Below are positions 24,190 to 34,671 of a DNA stretch of 64,000 bases, in pieces; the first letter of the stretch is position 1, and each line of letters starts with the position of its first letter. Under the pieces are notes generated by a model, which saw only the letters and a list, made by a program, of their open reading frames with translations, did not search any database and was not told the DNA's origin. The translations under genes and the position numbers were made by a program. The stretch is from Flabesymbios commensalis (taxonomy: Eukaryota; Annelida; Polychaeta; Terebellida; Flabelligeridae): assembly GCA_964017125.1 (NCBI GenBank), contig OZ024903.1, forward strand, positions 79,681,028 through 79,745,027, in the 5' to 3' direction.

Positions 24190-24735
24190 GGGGTTTTGCA
24201 CTTACACAAAAAAATATTCTATAGACAACTACTCAACGACTTGTGATATTTTAAATCGTTACTCTTGTAATAGTATTCCTCATCAATAGTAATGGTATTC
24301 CTCACTTGATACATATACTGCATAATTTTCTCGTTTCACTTGGCATATTTGAGATATTTGAAATTGTCACTCTTGTAATGGTATTCCTCATCAATAGCAA
24401 TAGTATTCCTCACTTGATACATATACTGCATAATTTTTCTCGTTTCATTGTGTATATTTAAGATATTTTAAATTGTTACTCTTGTAATAGTATTTTGTCA
24501 TCAGTAGTTATAGTATTCCTTACTTGATACACATACTGCATAATTTTTTCGTTTCACTTTGTATATATTTAATCATTTCAAACACATACTGTATACCTGA
24601 TTTACATAATAACTGAAGTGTCAAATGGGTGGCCTCTATGCCAGCGACCATATGTGGTCTTAATGGAGGTCTCCGAAACCATGTATTTACGGTTAAATAA
24701 ACTTTCTTCTTCTTCGTGGGCCATGTTGCCATTAA
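24190..24735 (+). repeat. LINE 3' UTR with three 110-base repeats and CTT tail
   Basis: ACTCTTGTAATAGTATTCCT starts at 24261, 24369 and 24479, each followed by TGATACATATACTGCATAAT. The period is about 110 bases. The element ends near 24715 in AATAAACTTTCTTCTTCTT, a short CTT-rich tail. Tandem repeats in a LINE tail may serve as a template-recognition region, which is an inference. Confidence 0.75.
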
Positions 24736-24759
24736 GGAATGGATAGGGGGATGAGAGAC

Positions 24760-24987
24760 AAGAGCGTTGGTAAAATTCCTCTTGTGAGATTTAAAGAGCG
24801 AGAGTCAGGTTCAAGTTGAAGGGAGTGGGCTAATTGGGACGAGAGTAAATTTACCGACCCTCAGTCGTACAGACTACTACAAAAAAAAAAAAAAAAAAAA
24901 GTCTGTTGCCAGACCGACTGCTTGTCTGTTGCCAGACGCTTAGTGTCTGTTGCCAGACTCAGCGATGAAGGAGCCAACCCTTTGTCT
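24760..24987 (+). repeat. Right flank repeat of the LINE, CTGTTGCCAGAC units
   Basis: It holds GAGTCAGGTTCAAGTTGAAG, a run of about 20 A at 24881-24900, and three CTGTTGCCAGAC motifs. It then passes directly from GGAGCCAACCCTTTGTCTAC into the AAGCCGTGGGCGCC block. Confidence 0.65.
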
Positions 24988-26482
24988 ACTGCAAGCCGTG
25001 GGCGCCATACGACCTGCTTTGGAAGTGCATCGTACAACCAGCCACAGCCTCCCATCAGGATCCAATTGCTTTCAGCTGTGGCGGCGCGATGCGACCCATA
25101 ACTCAGTCGCTCCATGCCTATCAGTAGTTTAATTACTTATTTTAGATTAAAATATGTAGTTTATAATCCCATAAAACCATCCCTCCCCCCCCCCCCCGAG
25201 CCTCCAAAACCTCATGTGAAAGCCTACACATGAGGAAAAACACTGCTTGCCTAACCCTTTCAATGACATTAGTGACGAAATTTGTAATGTTATTTAGTCG
25301 ACCCATCCCTACCCTCACACAAAGTCTAAGACGTCTGACAGCAGCGTATTCATCCACACGAATTCACACTGCCCACAATCTAACCTCTGACAGCAGCGTA
25401 TTCATCCATATGAATTCACACTGCCCACAATCTAACCTCTGACAGCAGCGTATCCATCTGTATGAATTCACACTGCCCACATCGTCCTCCGTCATCCGGA
25501 CATCCCATGCAACCTAACGTCCCAACCCCCAATCTCATGCACACATGTCCTCTTATATATGTGCATGAGGACCCACTAGCATTTATCCCTACCTCACAAG
25601 GAATCTGAGACTTCTGACAGCAGCGTATTTATCCATATGAATTCACACTGCCCACATCTTTCTCCTGTCCCATCATCCAGACATCCCATGCAACCTAACG
25701 TTCCAACCCCCAGTCTCATGCACACACTCTTATATATGTGCATGATAAACCCAGTAGTATTCATCCCTACCTCACATGGAATCTAAGACTTCTGATAGCA
25801 GCGTATTCATCCATGACTTCACACTGCCCACAGTCTAACCTCTGACAACAGCGTATTCATCGATATGATTTAACATTGCCAACAATCAAACCTCTTACAG
25901 CAGCGTATTCATTCATATGAATTCACACTGCCCACGATCTAACCTCTGATAGCAGCGTATTCATTTATATGATTTCACATTGCCAACAATCAAACCTCTG
26001 ACAGCAGCGTATTCATCCATATGAATTCACACTGACCACATCTTCCTCCTGTCCCATCATACGGACATCCCATGCAACCTAACGTCCCAACCCCCAATCT
26101 CATGTGCATACTCTTATATATACATGCATGAGGAACCCACTAGTATTCATCCCTGCCTCACAAGGAATCTAAGACTTCTGCCAGCAGCGTATTCGACCAT
26201 ATGAATTCACACTGCCCACATCTTCCTCCAGTCCCATCATCCGGGCATTCCATGCAACCTAACGTCCTAACCCACAGTCTCATGCACACACTCTTATATA
26301 TGTGCACGAGAAACCCACTAGTATTCATCCCTACCTCACAAGGAATCTAAGCCTTCTGACAGCATCTGCCTCCTGTCCCATCATCCGGACATCCCATGCA
26401 ACCCAACGGCTCAACCCCCAGACTCATGCACACACTCTTATATATGTGCACGAGGAACTCATTAATATTCATCCCTATCCTT
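24988..26482 (+). repeat. AAGCCGTGGGCGCC block and 190-bp-period array, copy B
   Basis: This is a second copy of 980-2482 with the same module order, including the CCCCC run near 25187 and the CATCCGGACATCCCATGCAA units. Differences are mostly single bases and small indels. Confidence 0.85.
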
Positions 26483-27072
26483 CCTGTAGCCTCGAGTCCT
26501 TCCTGTAGCCGTCCTTCATGTAGCCTTCCTTCCTATAGATTTCCTTCCTGTAGCCTCCCCTCCTTCATATAGCCTTCCTTCCTTTCTATGTAGCCTTCTT
26601 CCCAATAGCCTTCCTTCATGTAGCCCTCCATCCTGTAGTCTTCCTTCCTCCCTATAACCTTCCTTCTTCCCTGTAGCCTTCCGTCCTTCCTATATCCTTT
26701 CTGTAGTCTTCCTTCATGTAGCTTTCTTTCCTTCTTATAGCCTTCCTTCCTGTAGCCTTCCTTCCTTCCTTTCTTCCTATATAGCCTTCCTACCTGCAGC
26801 ATACCTTCCTTCCTATAGCTTTTCTTCCTATAGCCTTCCTTCCTTCCTATAGCTTTCCTTCCTGCAGCCTTCCTTCTTCCCTATCCCCTTCCTTCCCAAA
26901 TCTTATCGACCCGTTTGTTTGTTTGTTTGTTTGTTTCCTTCCTATATAGCCTTCCTACCTGCAGCATACCTTCCTTCCTATAGCCTTTCTTCCTATAGCC
27001 TTCCTTCCTTCCTACATGTCCTATAGCTTTCCTTCCTGCAGCCTTCCTTCCTCCCTATCCCCTTCCTTCCCA
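26483..27072 (+). repeat. CCTTCC minisatellite copy B, with internal 165-base duplication
   Basis: A shorter CCTTCCTTCCTGTAG-type array (0.6 kb against 1.8 kb in copy A). The last part, from CCTATATAGCCTTCCTACC to ATCTTATCGACCCG and a GTTT tract, occurs twice in a row (about 26775-26937 and 26938-27105). Confidence 0.9.
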
Positions 27073-27637
27073 AATCTTATCGACCCGTTTGTTTGTTTGT
27101 TTGTTTGTTGAGTTAGCGAGCCCTTTCGGGCTGCCCGGGCCTTCCGACAATTGTCGATTGCTCTGAAACCTGAGCACGAGACCAAGAGCTACAGACAATC
27201 AGATCCCTGAGTAACAGGCTAGACAGCCACACTGCGAGTACCCCGACCTTGGCCCCCAGCTTTCCATCAGTATTCCCTAACGACTACTTGAGGTAGAAAT
27301 CGAGGCACTGTTAGTGAATAGAGGGAAGAGACCGCTGTACAAAATAGGAAAGCTCTCCTGAACTCACAAGACACTTTCTCATGTAAGATCCAGCACTGTG
27401 ATCAACTACCAAGGGAGCTGTCCAAAAAGGGGAGTATTTATTGGTAACAGGAAACCGGAGGCGGATTATTTTTTTTTTCCGCCTGGACATAACATTTATT
27501 CTGTTCGAAATTTGGCTTCCAAAAACACAGGATTGTCAACCCGATTTGGAAATAATCATACTGCCCCATGCTGTGTTAAAATTTAGGCTACATGCCCCAA
27601 TGTCTGGGAGTAGGGTTACTAAATATCCTAAGCACAA
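27073..27637 (-). mobile_element. AAAC-tailed retroposon-like insertion in a TTATCGACCCG unit
   Basis: After ATCTTATCGACCCG comes a GTTT tract, then GTTAGCGAGCCCTTTCGGGC and TGCCCGGGCCTTCCGA, the same minus-strand 3' end as at 19079. Beyond 27637 the SINE-like unit resumes at GCAGCTGTCTGTGGTGACC. The uninterrupted order is seen at 553-697, so this stretch was inserted, apparently with loss of about 15 bases of target. Confidence 0.6.
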
Positions 27638-27835
27638 AAAGCAGCTGTCTGTGGTGACCTGCTCCGCAGGGCTACAGCGACTCCAAGCCTTCATGGGCCT
27701 AGAGAAGCGAGCATCCACCTATTTCCCCACTCCCGTATCCCCTCCCACCTTCTAATTATTATATCTACTTTACTCCCCTTTCTTACCTTGTTAATAAAAA
27801 AACCTCCCCAGTTCATGAATGAATGAATGAGCGAA
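27638..27835 (+). repeat. SINE-like unit copy 3 with GAAT tail
   Basis: It runs from GCAGCTGTCTGTGGTGACC through TTTCCCCACTCCCGTATCCC to a tail GAATGAATGAATGA at 27817-27830. It is the right half of the unit split by the preceding insertion. Confidence 0.65.
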
Positions 27836-27970
27836 TGAGTCGCAGCTGTTGTTAACTTACTCTCAACTAGGCCCCAGGGCCATTCATTTCTGTGCTTGGG
27901 ACTACGTCTTCACGCGAATTGCAACAGATCACGTTACCACCCCCTCTCGTGACATTCTTGCCACATAGAT

Positions 27971-28077
27971 CCCAGTACACACAAAATATTTGTATAACAT
28001 CTATACAATGTTGGACCAATGTTGGGGCGGCGTTGTATAAATGTAATTAGGCCTACAAATGTTTTGTGTTTACTGGG
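27971..28077. mobile_element. Palindromic CCCAGTACACACAAAA MITE
   Basis: The left tip CCCAGTACACACAAAATATT pairs with AATGTTTTGTGTTTACTGGG at the right, with ACAATGTTGGACCAATGTTG near the centre. It is a family member with intact tips. Confidence 0.75.
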
Positions 28078-28104
28078 ATGTCACTCAAATCGGATCACAT
28101 TCTT

Positions 28105-28240
28105 TAAATAGATGGCCCCAGGCCACACACTTTAAATAGATGGCCCCAGGCCATAAACTTTAACTTAATATATGCGGCCTGCAGCCACACATTTTTTAAG
28201 CTGATGGCCCCAGGCCACACACTTTAGGTTGAAGGTTGTC
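28105..28240 (+). repeat. GATGGCCCCAGGCCACACAC tandem repeat
   Basis: Four units of about 33 bases (GATGGCCCCAGGCCACACAC plus TTTAAATA) lie in tandem. The third unit has drifted to GCGGCCTGCAGCCACAC. Confidence 0.8.
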
Positions 28241-29237
28241 AGGTCTGTTATGCATAACTCCAAAAAGTGTTCGAAGTTACCCCCAGTTGACGGGCAGCTA
28301 ATATTAGACTTTTTGAGGGTTAAAATTAGAATTAACTTTCATTTTTTAATTAAATAAAGTTTCTTAATAAAGGTTATTTTCATATGGATTTATGCGAATT
28401 TATGCGGATGCGCCAACCTTAAGCCTTTTATTATTAGCAAAAGTAAAAATTCATACTTAGGAAAATAAAATGCAAATACTTTACATGTGAAGAGTAAAAA
28501 ATATTGTTTCTAGGATGCCAATCTCGTATATTATATCGAAATCAAATCGATGTGAATTAGAAAATAAATTATTGGGGTATGTTATACAATTTTTTTCACA
28601 TATTCACTAAAAGCTGCATTGATTCTGCAAATTATATTTTGTAGTGGACGGAAATGGGGGGGGGGGGTGGATCAAGAGATGGGGCCGGGGTGGTCAATTA
28701 ACAGCTCAATTATGTCTCCAGAAATTAGTCTAAGGTGCACCCAGAAACAATCCAAAAACAAAAATATTCAATGGGGGGCTCACAGCGCCCCCCAAACCCC
28801 CAACTGCTCAATTCGGCTCGCCTCATATTCACAATGAAATAAAAACATGACGTGCGTACACCCAAATATTTCCTGGCTTTGCCCCTGTTTTAAATCACAG
28901 TTTGTCCAAACCAGAATAAAACTTTATCCCCAATTAGGTATTCAGGTATGTAGAGGTTGTACTGTATTTACATTTTATTAAAAAAATGCATTTTGAAAAA
29001 TGTTGGTAAAACGTTTCAAAACGTTTTTAATCAATGTTTTACATAATATTTCTATTTATTGTTTAAAAATATTCTGTTCATTGACGTTTTAATGTTGTAA
29101 AACATTTCCATGTGACTTAGTTTTGTGCATGCTGGGATATGGCCATATTAAAAAGCAAAAATAAAAATACTGATTTGTTGCTGATTTTAGTCTGATTGTG
29201 TCGCTTTAACCTATTAGATATGTGGAGTAATTGTCAC
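28241..29237. other. No gene recognised
   Basis: AT-rich DNA with a G run at 28656-28668 and scattered fragments. The frame 28619-28837 shows no known domain. Confidence 0.4.
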
Positions 29238-29877
29238 CTAGTGCTGACTGGCCTACAACGTTGAATTGGGTACAACAGCTGTCCTGCCACGGACAAAAAC
29301 GATGCTCAATTCGACTACAAACTCGCACTTAACTGCAATGTACGCGTCTTCAATACCATATTTGCCACTTATGTGACGATTTTTACTGGTTAAAAAGAAC
29401 TGTTTATATTTAAGTTATTTATCCGAATCTACTCTTGAGATCCTCACGTAAATTCGGTTGGAGTGGGGTGTTAAGGTGAGACTTTGTGAGATAGGTAATA
29501 TAGTCAGGTAACATAGTCAAACAATGAGGTCATCACGCATGTCATTTGCGGTCCGACGCACGTATTTTTGTCTTTATCAACAACTTCTGAGCATGCGCAT
29601 TTGGAGACAAATTCTTCTCACATGGATGTCGCTTATGTTGCACCAGGAAATATTGATGCAAACTATATCAGCGTGAATTGTAGATGTAATTTACCTAAAT
29701 TCAGGTCTGACATGTCACATATCAGCTCAATAATTACAGAGATGTAATTATAGATGTATTTATTTATAAGTTAGATGATGTTACATTGGCCCTAGCTCAT
29801 CAAAATGAGTGCAGAGTAGCAATTTAAAGTTGGTATCAATGCTACGCTCGCCCGGAGCCGCTGTTTACTCGGCTAAT
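29238..29877 (+). repeat. Tandem-duplicated segment, unit 1
   Basis: It shares its order with 30172-30872: CTGACTGGCCTACAACG, GTTATTTATCCGAA, GAGTGGGGTG, TTTACCTAAATTCAGGTC, CACATATCAGCTCAA, AGCAATTTAAAGTTGGTATC, and GCTCGCCCGGAG at the end. The two units start about 935 bases apart. No coding frame is conserved between them. Confidence 0.85.
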
Positions 29878-30165
29878 TATCACCCAGACAAACCCTGTTT
29901 TAGTTATACGTCTAAATACACTCCCACAGCTGGACACTGTTATCAGGTCCGGGTCCAGCCGTTTTTAAATGGCCGCCCATTTAAAAACCAACATGTGTTT
30001 ATAGATACTCGCAAAACACTTCCGGCGAGTGCTTATAAACACCAGGGCCTTTATAAACGGTCGGCCATTATGACTGGTTAACTGTACATTTTATTCCAAA
30101 AAATCAGCTTTTTTCTTTTAATTATACCAGATTTGTAATAATGTATAAATTGACACAACACATCT
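29878..30165 (+). mobile_element. Small insertion between the duplicated units, with 90-codon frame
   Basis: Unit 2 passes from TTACTCTGCTAAT straight to CTCTACTTAG. In unit 1 the same words are parted by these roughly 285 bases, so this is an insertion. Its frame (part of 29809-30081) reads QVRVQPFLNGRPFKNQH. An inverted relative lies at 31960-32130, where the minus-strand frame reads QVRVQPFSNDRPFKNH. No known protein family is recognised. Confidence 0.6.
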
Positions 30166-30171
30166 CTACTT

Positions 30172-30872
30172 AGCGCTGATCGGCCTACGACGCTTAATTG
30201 TGTACAGCCGCTGTCCCACCACAGAAATAAACTGTGCCCAGTTCGGGGTTAAATCGCAATTCGCAGACTTACCTGCAGTGTAGGCCTACACGTCTTCACT
30301 ACCATATTTGACGCATATATGTGAAGATTTTTTATTGTTAGAAAGGGAAAGTAAGTTTATATTCATGTTATTTATCCGAAACTACACTTGAGGCTACCAA
30401 GTGATCTCAGGTGGAGTGGGGTGGAAACGCGAGATTTTGTGAGATGACGTCATCGCACGTGGTAGATGACGTCATCGCACGTGGTATCTGCCGTTTTTCT
30501 TGTGCTTCACGCACGTGTTTTTGTGTTGATCAACAAGTTTAAGGCTGTCTGAGCATGCGCCTTCAGCGGACGAATTCTCCTTACATAGATGTCGTCCATG
30601 TCACACTGGCGAAGGTTGACGCAAACTATATCGCCGTGAATTGTAGTTGTATTTTACCTAAATTCAGGTCCAATATGTCACATATCAGCTCAAGAATCAC
30701 AGATATGTAAGGAAATATATTTATTATAAGCAAGATGATGTTAGATTGGCCATAGCTCATCAGATTAAGTCCAGAAAAGCAATTTAAAGTTGGTATCAAA
30801 GCCACTTTGATACTAGATTCACGGCTCTGTGGCTCGCTGCGCTCGCCCAGAGACGTCGTTTACTCTGCTAAT
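30172..30872 (+). repeat. Tandem-duplicated segment, unit 2, with doubled CRE/E-box
   Basis: This is the counterpart of 29238-29877. It carries GATGACGTCATCGCACGTGG twice in immediate tandem (22-base period, about 30443-30487), giving two perfect CRE palindromes TGACGTCA and two CACGTG E-boxes. Unit 1 has only one decayed version there. Confidence 0.8.
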
Positions 30873-31959
30873 CTCTACTTAGTAATGAGCTTGAGAAGCA
30901 GAATCTGTGAAATACGATGCTTTAAACCTATACATTCGCGTACAAATTTTGAATTCAATATTACACCTGAAGATATAATGTCATAATATTGGGAGCTAGA
31001 TAAACATTCTCATCAACTGTAAATTTATAAAATATGATTCAAAAGGGCGTGTTAAACACCTTCCATAATAAATCGACGTCACCCGTTTTATTAATGGTAT
31101 ATTTATAGCTGACTGATTTTTTTAATGTTAGGTAAAAAAACCTATTATTGTCCACCTTTTACCAATCTTATTTATGAATTTACAGGCCTATCCGCAGGAC
31201 AGATTTATTTATTCTGAGTGGTTAACGTTGATCTAGAATGTACTAAAAAATACTTTTAAAATTTGATGGTGAATGATACTGCATTAGAGTATATATTTTA
31301 AAAATTACAGAAATTAAATACAAAATGACAAATAAGTCATGAAAAAACAGTCAGCTAGACTATCAGATAAAACTAATTTTATATGTATTCAAATCATCAT
31401 TCATGTTTATCTATTTTTCAGGTGTAAAACTTTATAAATTTAATGTTCTTCACAATCCAGATAGCTACCAACATTATGATAGGTCTCACTAATTAAGGTG
31501 TATCATTGAATCCAAACATTTTACGCGATAATATTCCGTGAAAAATAGATTTTCTGACCACCTTCCCCCACCTCCTTAAAGTGTAATTGCTAAAAAAGGT
31601 ATACGTTGGGGGTACACTCTGCTCATACCATGAGATGGTGGATATAGTGATGGTCAAATTGTATGCAGCATTTGTATATTCTATGTGGCATCTTTTTTTG
31701 TACTCACGATTTAGTGGACAAAACAGAGATACAATCCAGGAGCTCAGTCATTGATCTCACTTCCTAGGTAAGTTCTGTGGAAATATACCTTACAAAAGCG
31801 ACTAAAATGTAGATTATTATATAGTTAACTAAACTGCTTCTTCATATTGCAAATTCATATGAAGTTATGCACTGGAATTTTATGGGGCTGGTCACTTTGC
31901 TATTCTGCTGTGAAAAACCAAAGGCAGTATCTGCTTACTTAACAAGTAAGCAGACACTG
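30873..31959. other. No gene recognised
   Basis: AT-rich stretch between the duplicated units and the inverted small repeat. No long frame, hairpin or tandem structure was noted. Confidence 0.4.
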
Positions 31960-32135
31960 CTGTTTGGATTTGCACGGCAGTATACAACGCACTTCCGGCG
32001 ACCGTTGTAAACGCCTGGTTGTTTATAAACACTCGCTGGAAGTGCGCTGCGAGTGCTTATAAATGCACAGTGGTTTTTAAATGGACGGTCATTTGAAAAT
32101 GGCTGGACCCGTACCTGGTTATTGCGCATGCTATA
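31960..32135 (-). repeat. Inverted relative of the 29878-30165 insertion
   Basis: On the minus strand it carries GTACGGGTCCAGCC, then CGTCCATTTAAAAACCA and CACTTCCAGCGAGTGTTTAT, aligned to 29948-30060. Part of the similarity is internal palindrome, since AAATGG...CCATTT words pair within the unit. Confidence 0.7.
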
Positions 32136-32639
32136 TTAAATGCGCAGATAGGCTGAAGTTAGCTCCAGTGGCTGAAACAGGTTTCAGCCACAGATTGCTC
32201 CCTTCTTTTTTTCCTTCGTGTGAACGGCTTTCACTCCTCTCTTGGAGCATTACATGCCATGATGTGTGTGCACAAATTACGTGTCGGAATACTGGTGTTA
32301 AAAAGCTAGTTGTAATCCAAAAAGAAAACAGTTTACAGCCGAACGAAAAATTGTGCAGTGAAAACAATGGTGAATTAAAAAACCTTGTGGTTTACATAGT
32401 GTTTAGTCATAGGCTGAGAGAGTCCAGTGTCGGAGAGGAGACAACATGGAGTGGGAGGCTGTTCCAGACTGGTATAGTGCACTAAGTTCAGAGTAAAAAC
32501 GAAAATTTGTAAGGGTCATTTAACGGGCTCAGTGTAATATATCTCCACGGATGGAGCCCTCGTGTTTGTCTAGTGGATAGGGTCAGCCACCTCTGTCAGG
32601 GATCCCCATTGTTGTATGCACTATTATGCACATTGTGTG

Positions 32640-33435
32640 CAGTCTCATATTATTGCGACACACAGCAAGAGATTCCCAGCCAAGATTGATATGCTTGGGT
32701 CTTGACAGCCTGCATGAGGCCAGGGACGCTATCAGCTTTTGCTGTAACATTGCTGATGTGGGAGTTAAAGTTAAGATCGAAACTAGGTGCTAGGCCAAGA
32801 TATGTAACAGACTCTGTACTTTGGAGTGGCTGGTCATGTAATTTGTAAGATGCATTGATTCTAGTTTTGCTTCTGCTGGCCCGCATAGTAAAACACTTGT
32901 CTGCATTAAACTGCATATATGAGCAGTCTTTTCCCATGCAGTAGCCGAATGAATTAAGGTTAAATCGGAGTAGCGCGGTGTCTTTTTTACATCTGATGGG
33001 GCGGTAAATATTACAGTCATCAGCAAATAAGCGGACTGTAATATTTAAGACCCCATCAGAGAGGTAATTTACATAGATCAGAAAGAGTATATATGGATCC
33101 ACGGACAGTCCCTTGGGGCACCCCTGACAATACATGTGCACTGTCAGAGGTAGCACCGTCCAGGACTACCCTCTGAGATCTAGAAGAGAGAAAGTCTGTG
33201 ATCCACCTAATTAAGTGTATCCCCTCGGATGCCATACCAATTTAAACGTTTAATCGTTCGGAACCTTGTCGAAAGCTTTGCTAAAATCCATAATAGCCAT
33301 GTCTGTTTGAGTTGTAGGCCTACTACTGACCAGGTCCTGAAAGAGAGAGAGAAGCTGTGATTCGCAAGAATAATTTTGCCAAAAACCATGCTGAAGAGGA
33401 AATAAAATGTTCTGAAATTCAGGAGGGTAGATCTC
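32640..33435 (-). pseudogene. LINE reverse transcriptase fragment
   Basis: The minus frame 33156-32650 contains ILFLIYVNYLSDGV, RLFADDCNIYRPI and TYLGLAPSFDLNFNSHI; upstream 33437-33207 preserves LNWYGIRGDTLN. These are reverse-transcriptase blocks 4 to 7 of a Jockey/CR1-type LINE. A preceding KAFDKVP-like segment and a GVPQGT-like segment lie in other frames, so it is a decayed fragment lacking the endonuclease and the 3' end. Confidence 0.8.
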
Positions 33436-33767
33436 ATTGGGTTACTTACAATAATATGTACACAAAGTATTTACAAAATCTTAGATAGTCATATCTAAGA
33501 CTTGTCCCTAAATAATCAGGTCAAAAATAGTTGTTTTTTTAGAATCTGTAACATTTCAGTTCCATGCCTGTATGCTCAGCTCAGAGATCGCAAAATCATT
33601 AAAAAGTTATGATAATTTTTCGGACCTTGGGGTCGAGCTTGATCTCAGTCACCCGCATGTTGAATTTTTCGTGTAAAGCAAATACTAGTACATCAATCAA
33701 CGGCCTCTGAGAGGAACACACGGCTTTTGGCTAACTTCACATTTTCCCAACTCTCCTTTTCAGCCTA

Positions 33768-34186
33768 TCGTTGTATGGTACGCTTGTGATTGGCCTGTTT
33801 ACAAAACGCTGTGCTGCTAAAGTTTCTCTGATTGGCTGGCGCATATGTGTCAACCGGCAGATGAAAAGTAGGTCGGCCAATGGTGCGGTATTTCACCTGC
33901 ACAATTTTTAGTGTAAGGTCTACAGCAAGACGAACATTTCTTGGTAGGCCTACGCCTAGTAGAATAGATTATCTACTTGTTGACAAGGAAATAGCAACAA
34001 ATAATCTATCATGCTAAATTGAATCTCCACTAGTAGCATGATTGTGTGATCTACGTCCTATAAAATGAAAAAAAATATGATTTATTCTTATCTGTTTGGT
34101 TGTTATCAATGGCGGTGGCAGTGGTCGATCCAAATATTTATTTTGTGAACATTTATATTTTTACTTCCTACTATGTTATTCTTTGA
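33768..34186 (+). repeat. Segmental duplication, copy 1 (uninterrupted)
   Basis: GGTACGCTTGTGATTGGCCT, CACCTGCACAATTTTTAGTG, GCATGATTGTGTGATCTACG and ACTTCCTACTATGTTATTC occur in the same order at 36452-37326. In the second copy a MITE interrupts at TACGCCTA. No coding frame is shared. Confidence 0.85.
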
Positions 34187-34671
34187 ACACTAAAATAAGG
34201 GGTAACTTTGGATATCAAAATAACAAAATTAATTCACTTCAAAAAAGTTAAACGTCCATGTTGTTGGATATATAGTAGTAGCTTAATTATTGGTTAATTT
34301 CCCTTGGATGCCGGAATTACTCGGGTAATTCACATTAAAATAAGTTTAAGCCTCCTCAAGAAAACATGCTCAAAGTTACCTCTACTCGGTTTATATTTAT
34401 TTCTTTTATCAAGCCCAAGAAAATGGATTTGAATTGGAGACAAATACTACATATATACACATTGTCCTAAGAGCATACGGTTCCCTACATTTTGTCACCA
34501 AAGAAGCAATGTTAAGCACTGTAGGCCTACTTACTCACGTAGAATAACAACTTTGCGGCATTGCTGTACCAAAATGGCCGCCATTTGTAAATCCGTTGTG
34601 AAGGTGCTCCAAAGGCTGATCATGGTTTATTTAATGCAAAATAATTAAACATAGGGCTATAATGTATTTCG

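Noticed and set aside
32081-32485. 134-codon frame
   Set aside because: It starts inside the inverted small repeat and shows no recognised domain or splice-bounded pattern.
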